Assembly: GCA_026389055.1 (NCBI GenBank)
Contig: JAPLIO010000053.1
Span: forward strand, 1 to 5,455
DNA length: 5,455 nucleotides
Reading direction: 5' to 3'
From: Candidatus Melainabacteria bacterium
GTDB lineage: Bacteria; Cyanobacteriota; Vampirovibrionia; Vampirovibrionales; JAJTHC01
Shown piece by piece: positions 5,135-5,455 of this stretch (the first letter of the stretch is position 1; each line of letters starts with the position of its first letter). The notes beneath the pieces are model-generated. The model was not told the origin of the DNA and made no database searches. It saw only the letters and a program-made list of their open reading frames with translations. The position numbers and the translations under genes are program-made.

Positions 5135-5250
5135 GCGTAAAAATGGGGTAAAATTCCCCCATATGATGCCCCTCCTTCAGAAGTGGAAAAATTAACCGAA
5201 AATCAAGATAACCAGTCCCATAGCATGCTACAAACAAAGGATGCTTCCCC

Positions 5251-5455
5251 ATGAACCATACCGCTTCGCAAGCCAGTTCCGCTTACGTCAAGGCTTCTTT
5301 TCAATCAAAAGCAACCAAACAACAATCTAGTAATTTAGGCAAATACAACTACTATCAAGTGTTGGAACTGCCCAATTTTGCTAGCATTGAACAAGTAAAA
5401 CTAGCCTACAGAGACTTAGCCAAACGCTGGCACCCAGATTTCCACTTGGAAAATA
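5251..5455 (+). CDS. J-domain (DnaJ/Hsp40-like) protein, 3' end beyond window
   Basis: The first 68 residues are visible before the window ends. After a Ser/Gln/Lys-rich leader of about 30 residues, a J-domain begins at YNYYQVLELPN (32-42). It continues through the helix SIEQVKLAYRDLAKRW (45-60) to the invariant HPD motif (61-63), which stimulates the ATPase of DnaK/Hsp70. The leader is unusual: classical DnaJ starts its J-domain within the first five residues. This is therefore probably a specialised J-domain co-chaperone rather than housekeeping DnaJ; the domains after the J-domain cannot be seen. The start ATG has AAAGG 10 bases upstream, and the ATG at 5241 is in another frame. It follows the flgM terminator, so it likely has its own promoter, which I could not locate with confidence. 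Confidence 0.82.
   Translation, partial: MNHTASQASSAYVKASFQSKATKQQSSNLGKYNYYQVLELPNFASIEQVKLAYRDLAKRWHPDFHLEN

Noticed and set aside
1..5455. CRISPR array, tRNA/rRNA, toxin-antitoxin or phage genes
   Set aside because: No regularly spaced repeats, cloverleaf-like sequences or matching proteins were seen on either strand.

Overview
The window looks like chromosome from a diderm (Gram-negative-type), probably flagellated bacterium. The evidence is a lipid A acyltransferase gene (lpxA), a FlgM-type anti-sigma factor and a GlmU-type acetyltransferase. The LpxA C-terminal part has a cyanobacteria-like flavour (the 'LNAVGLKRSGF' stretch). Together with flagellar regulation this would fit a non-photosynthetic relative of Cyanobacteria (Vampirovibrionia/Melainabacteria-like), but that placement is a low-confidence inference.

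Layout. Positions 1-320 hold no gene and are crowded with palindromes: a G-rich hairpin region at the left edge, a two-tier MITE-like element (117-254) with perfect 26-bp terminal inverted repeats, and a strong terminator serving the first gene. Four minus-strand loci follow. They are a small protein with a TrkA-C/RCK_C-like domain (332-781), a stand-alone left-handed beta-helix acetyltransferase matching only the C-terminal half of GlmU (1108-1863), a disrupted lpxA (1955-2730), and argD (2900-4126). Each of the last three has its own sigma70-like promoter, so they need not form one operon although they share a direction. After a 517-base divergent intergenic region, the plus strand carries a FlgM-like gene (4644-5057) with a very good rho-independent terminator, then the start of a J-domain protein (5251 to the window end).

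The most notable result is the state of lpxA. Two adjacent minus-strand reading frames together cover both ends of LpxA, but about 73 nt is missing between them. The loss removes the coil with the conserved HQF motif and shifts the frame by -1. A canonical slippery heptamer (C CCT TTA) lies exactly in phase just before the premature stop, so -1 frameshifting could in principle join the frames, although the missing coil would stay missing. The same gene has four tandem 18-nt hexapeptide-coding units near its start.

Functional themes are cell-envelope amino-sugar and lipid A chemistry (glmU-like domain, lpxA), arginine biosynthesis (argD) and flagellar regulation (flgM-like). I see no phage, CRISPR, toxin-antitoxin, tRNA or rRNA signal. 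I did not find a clearly new multi-gene system.
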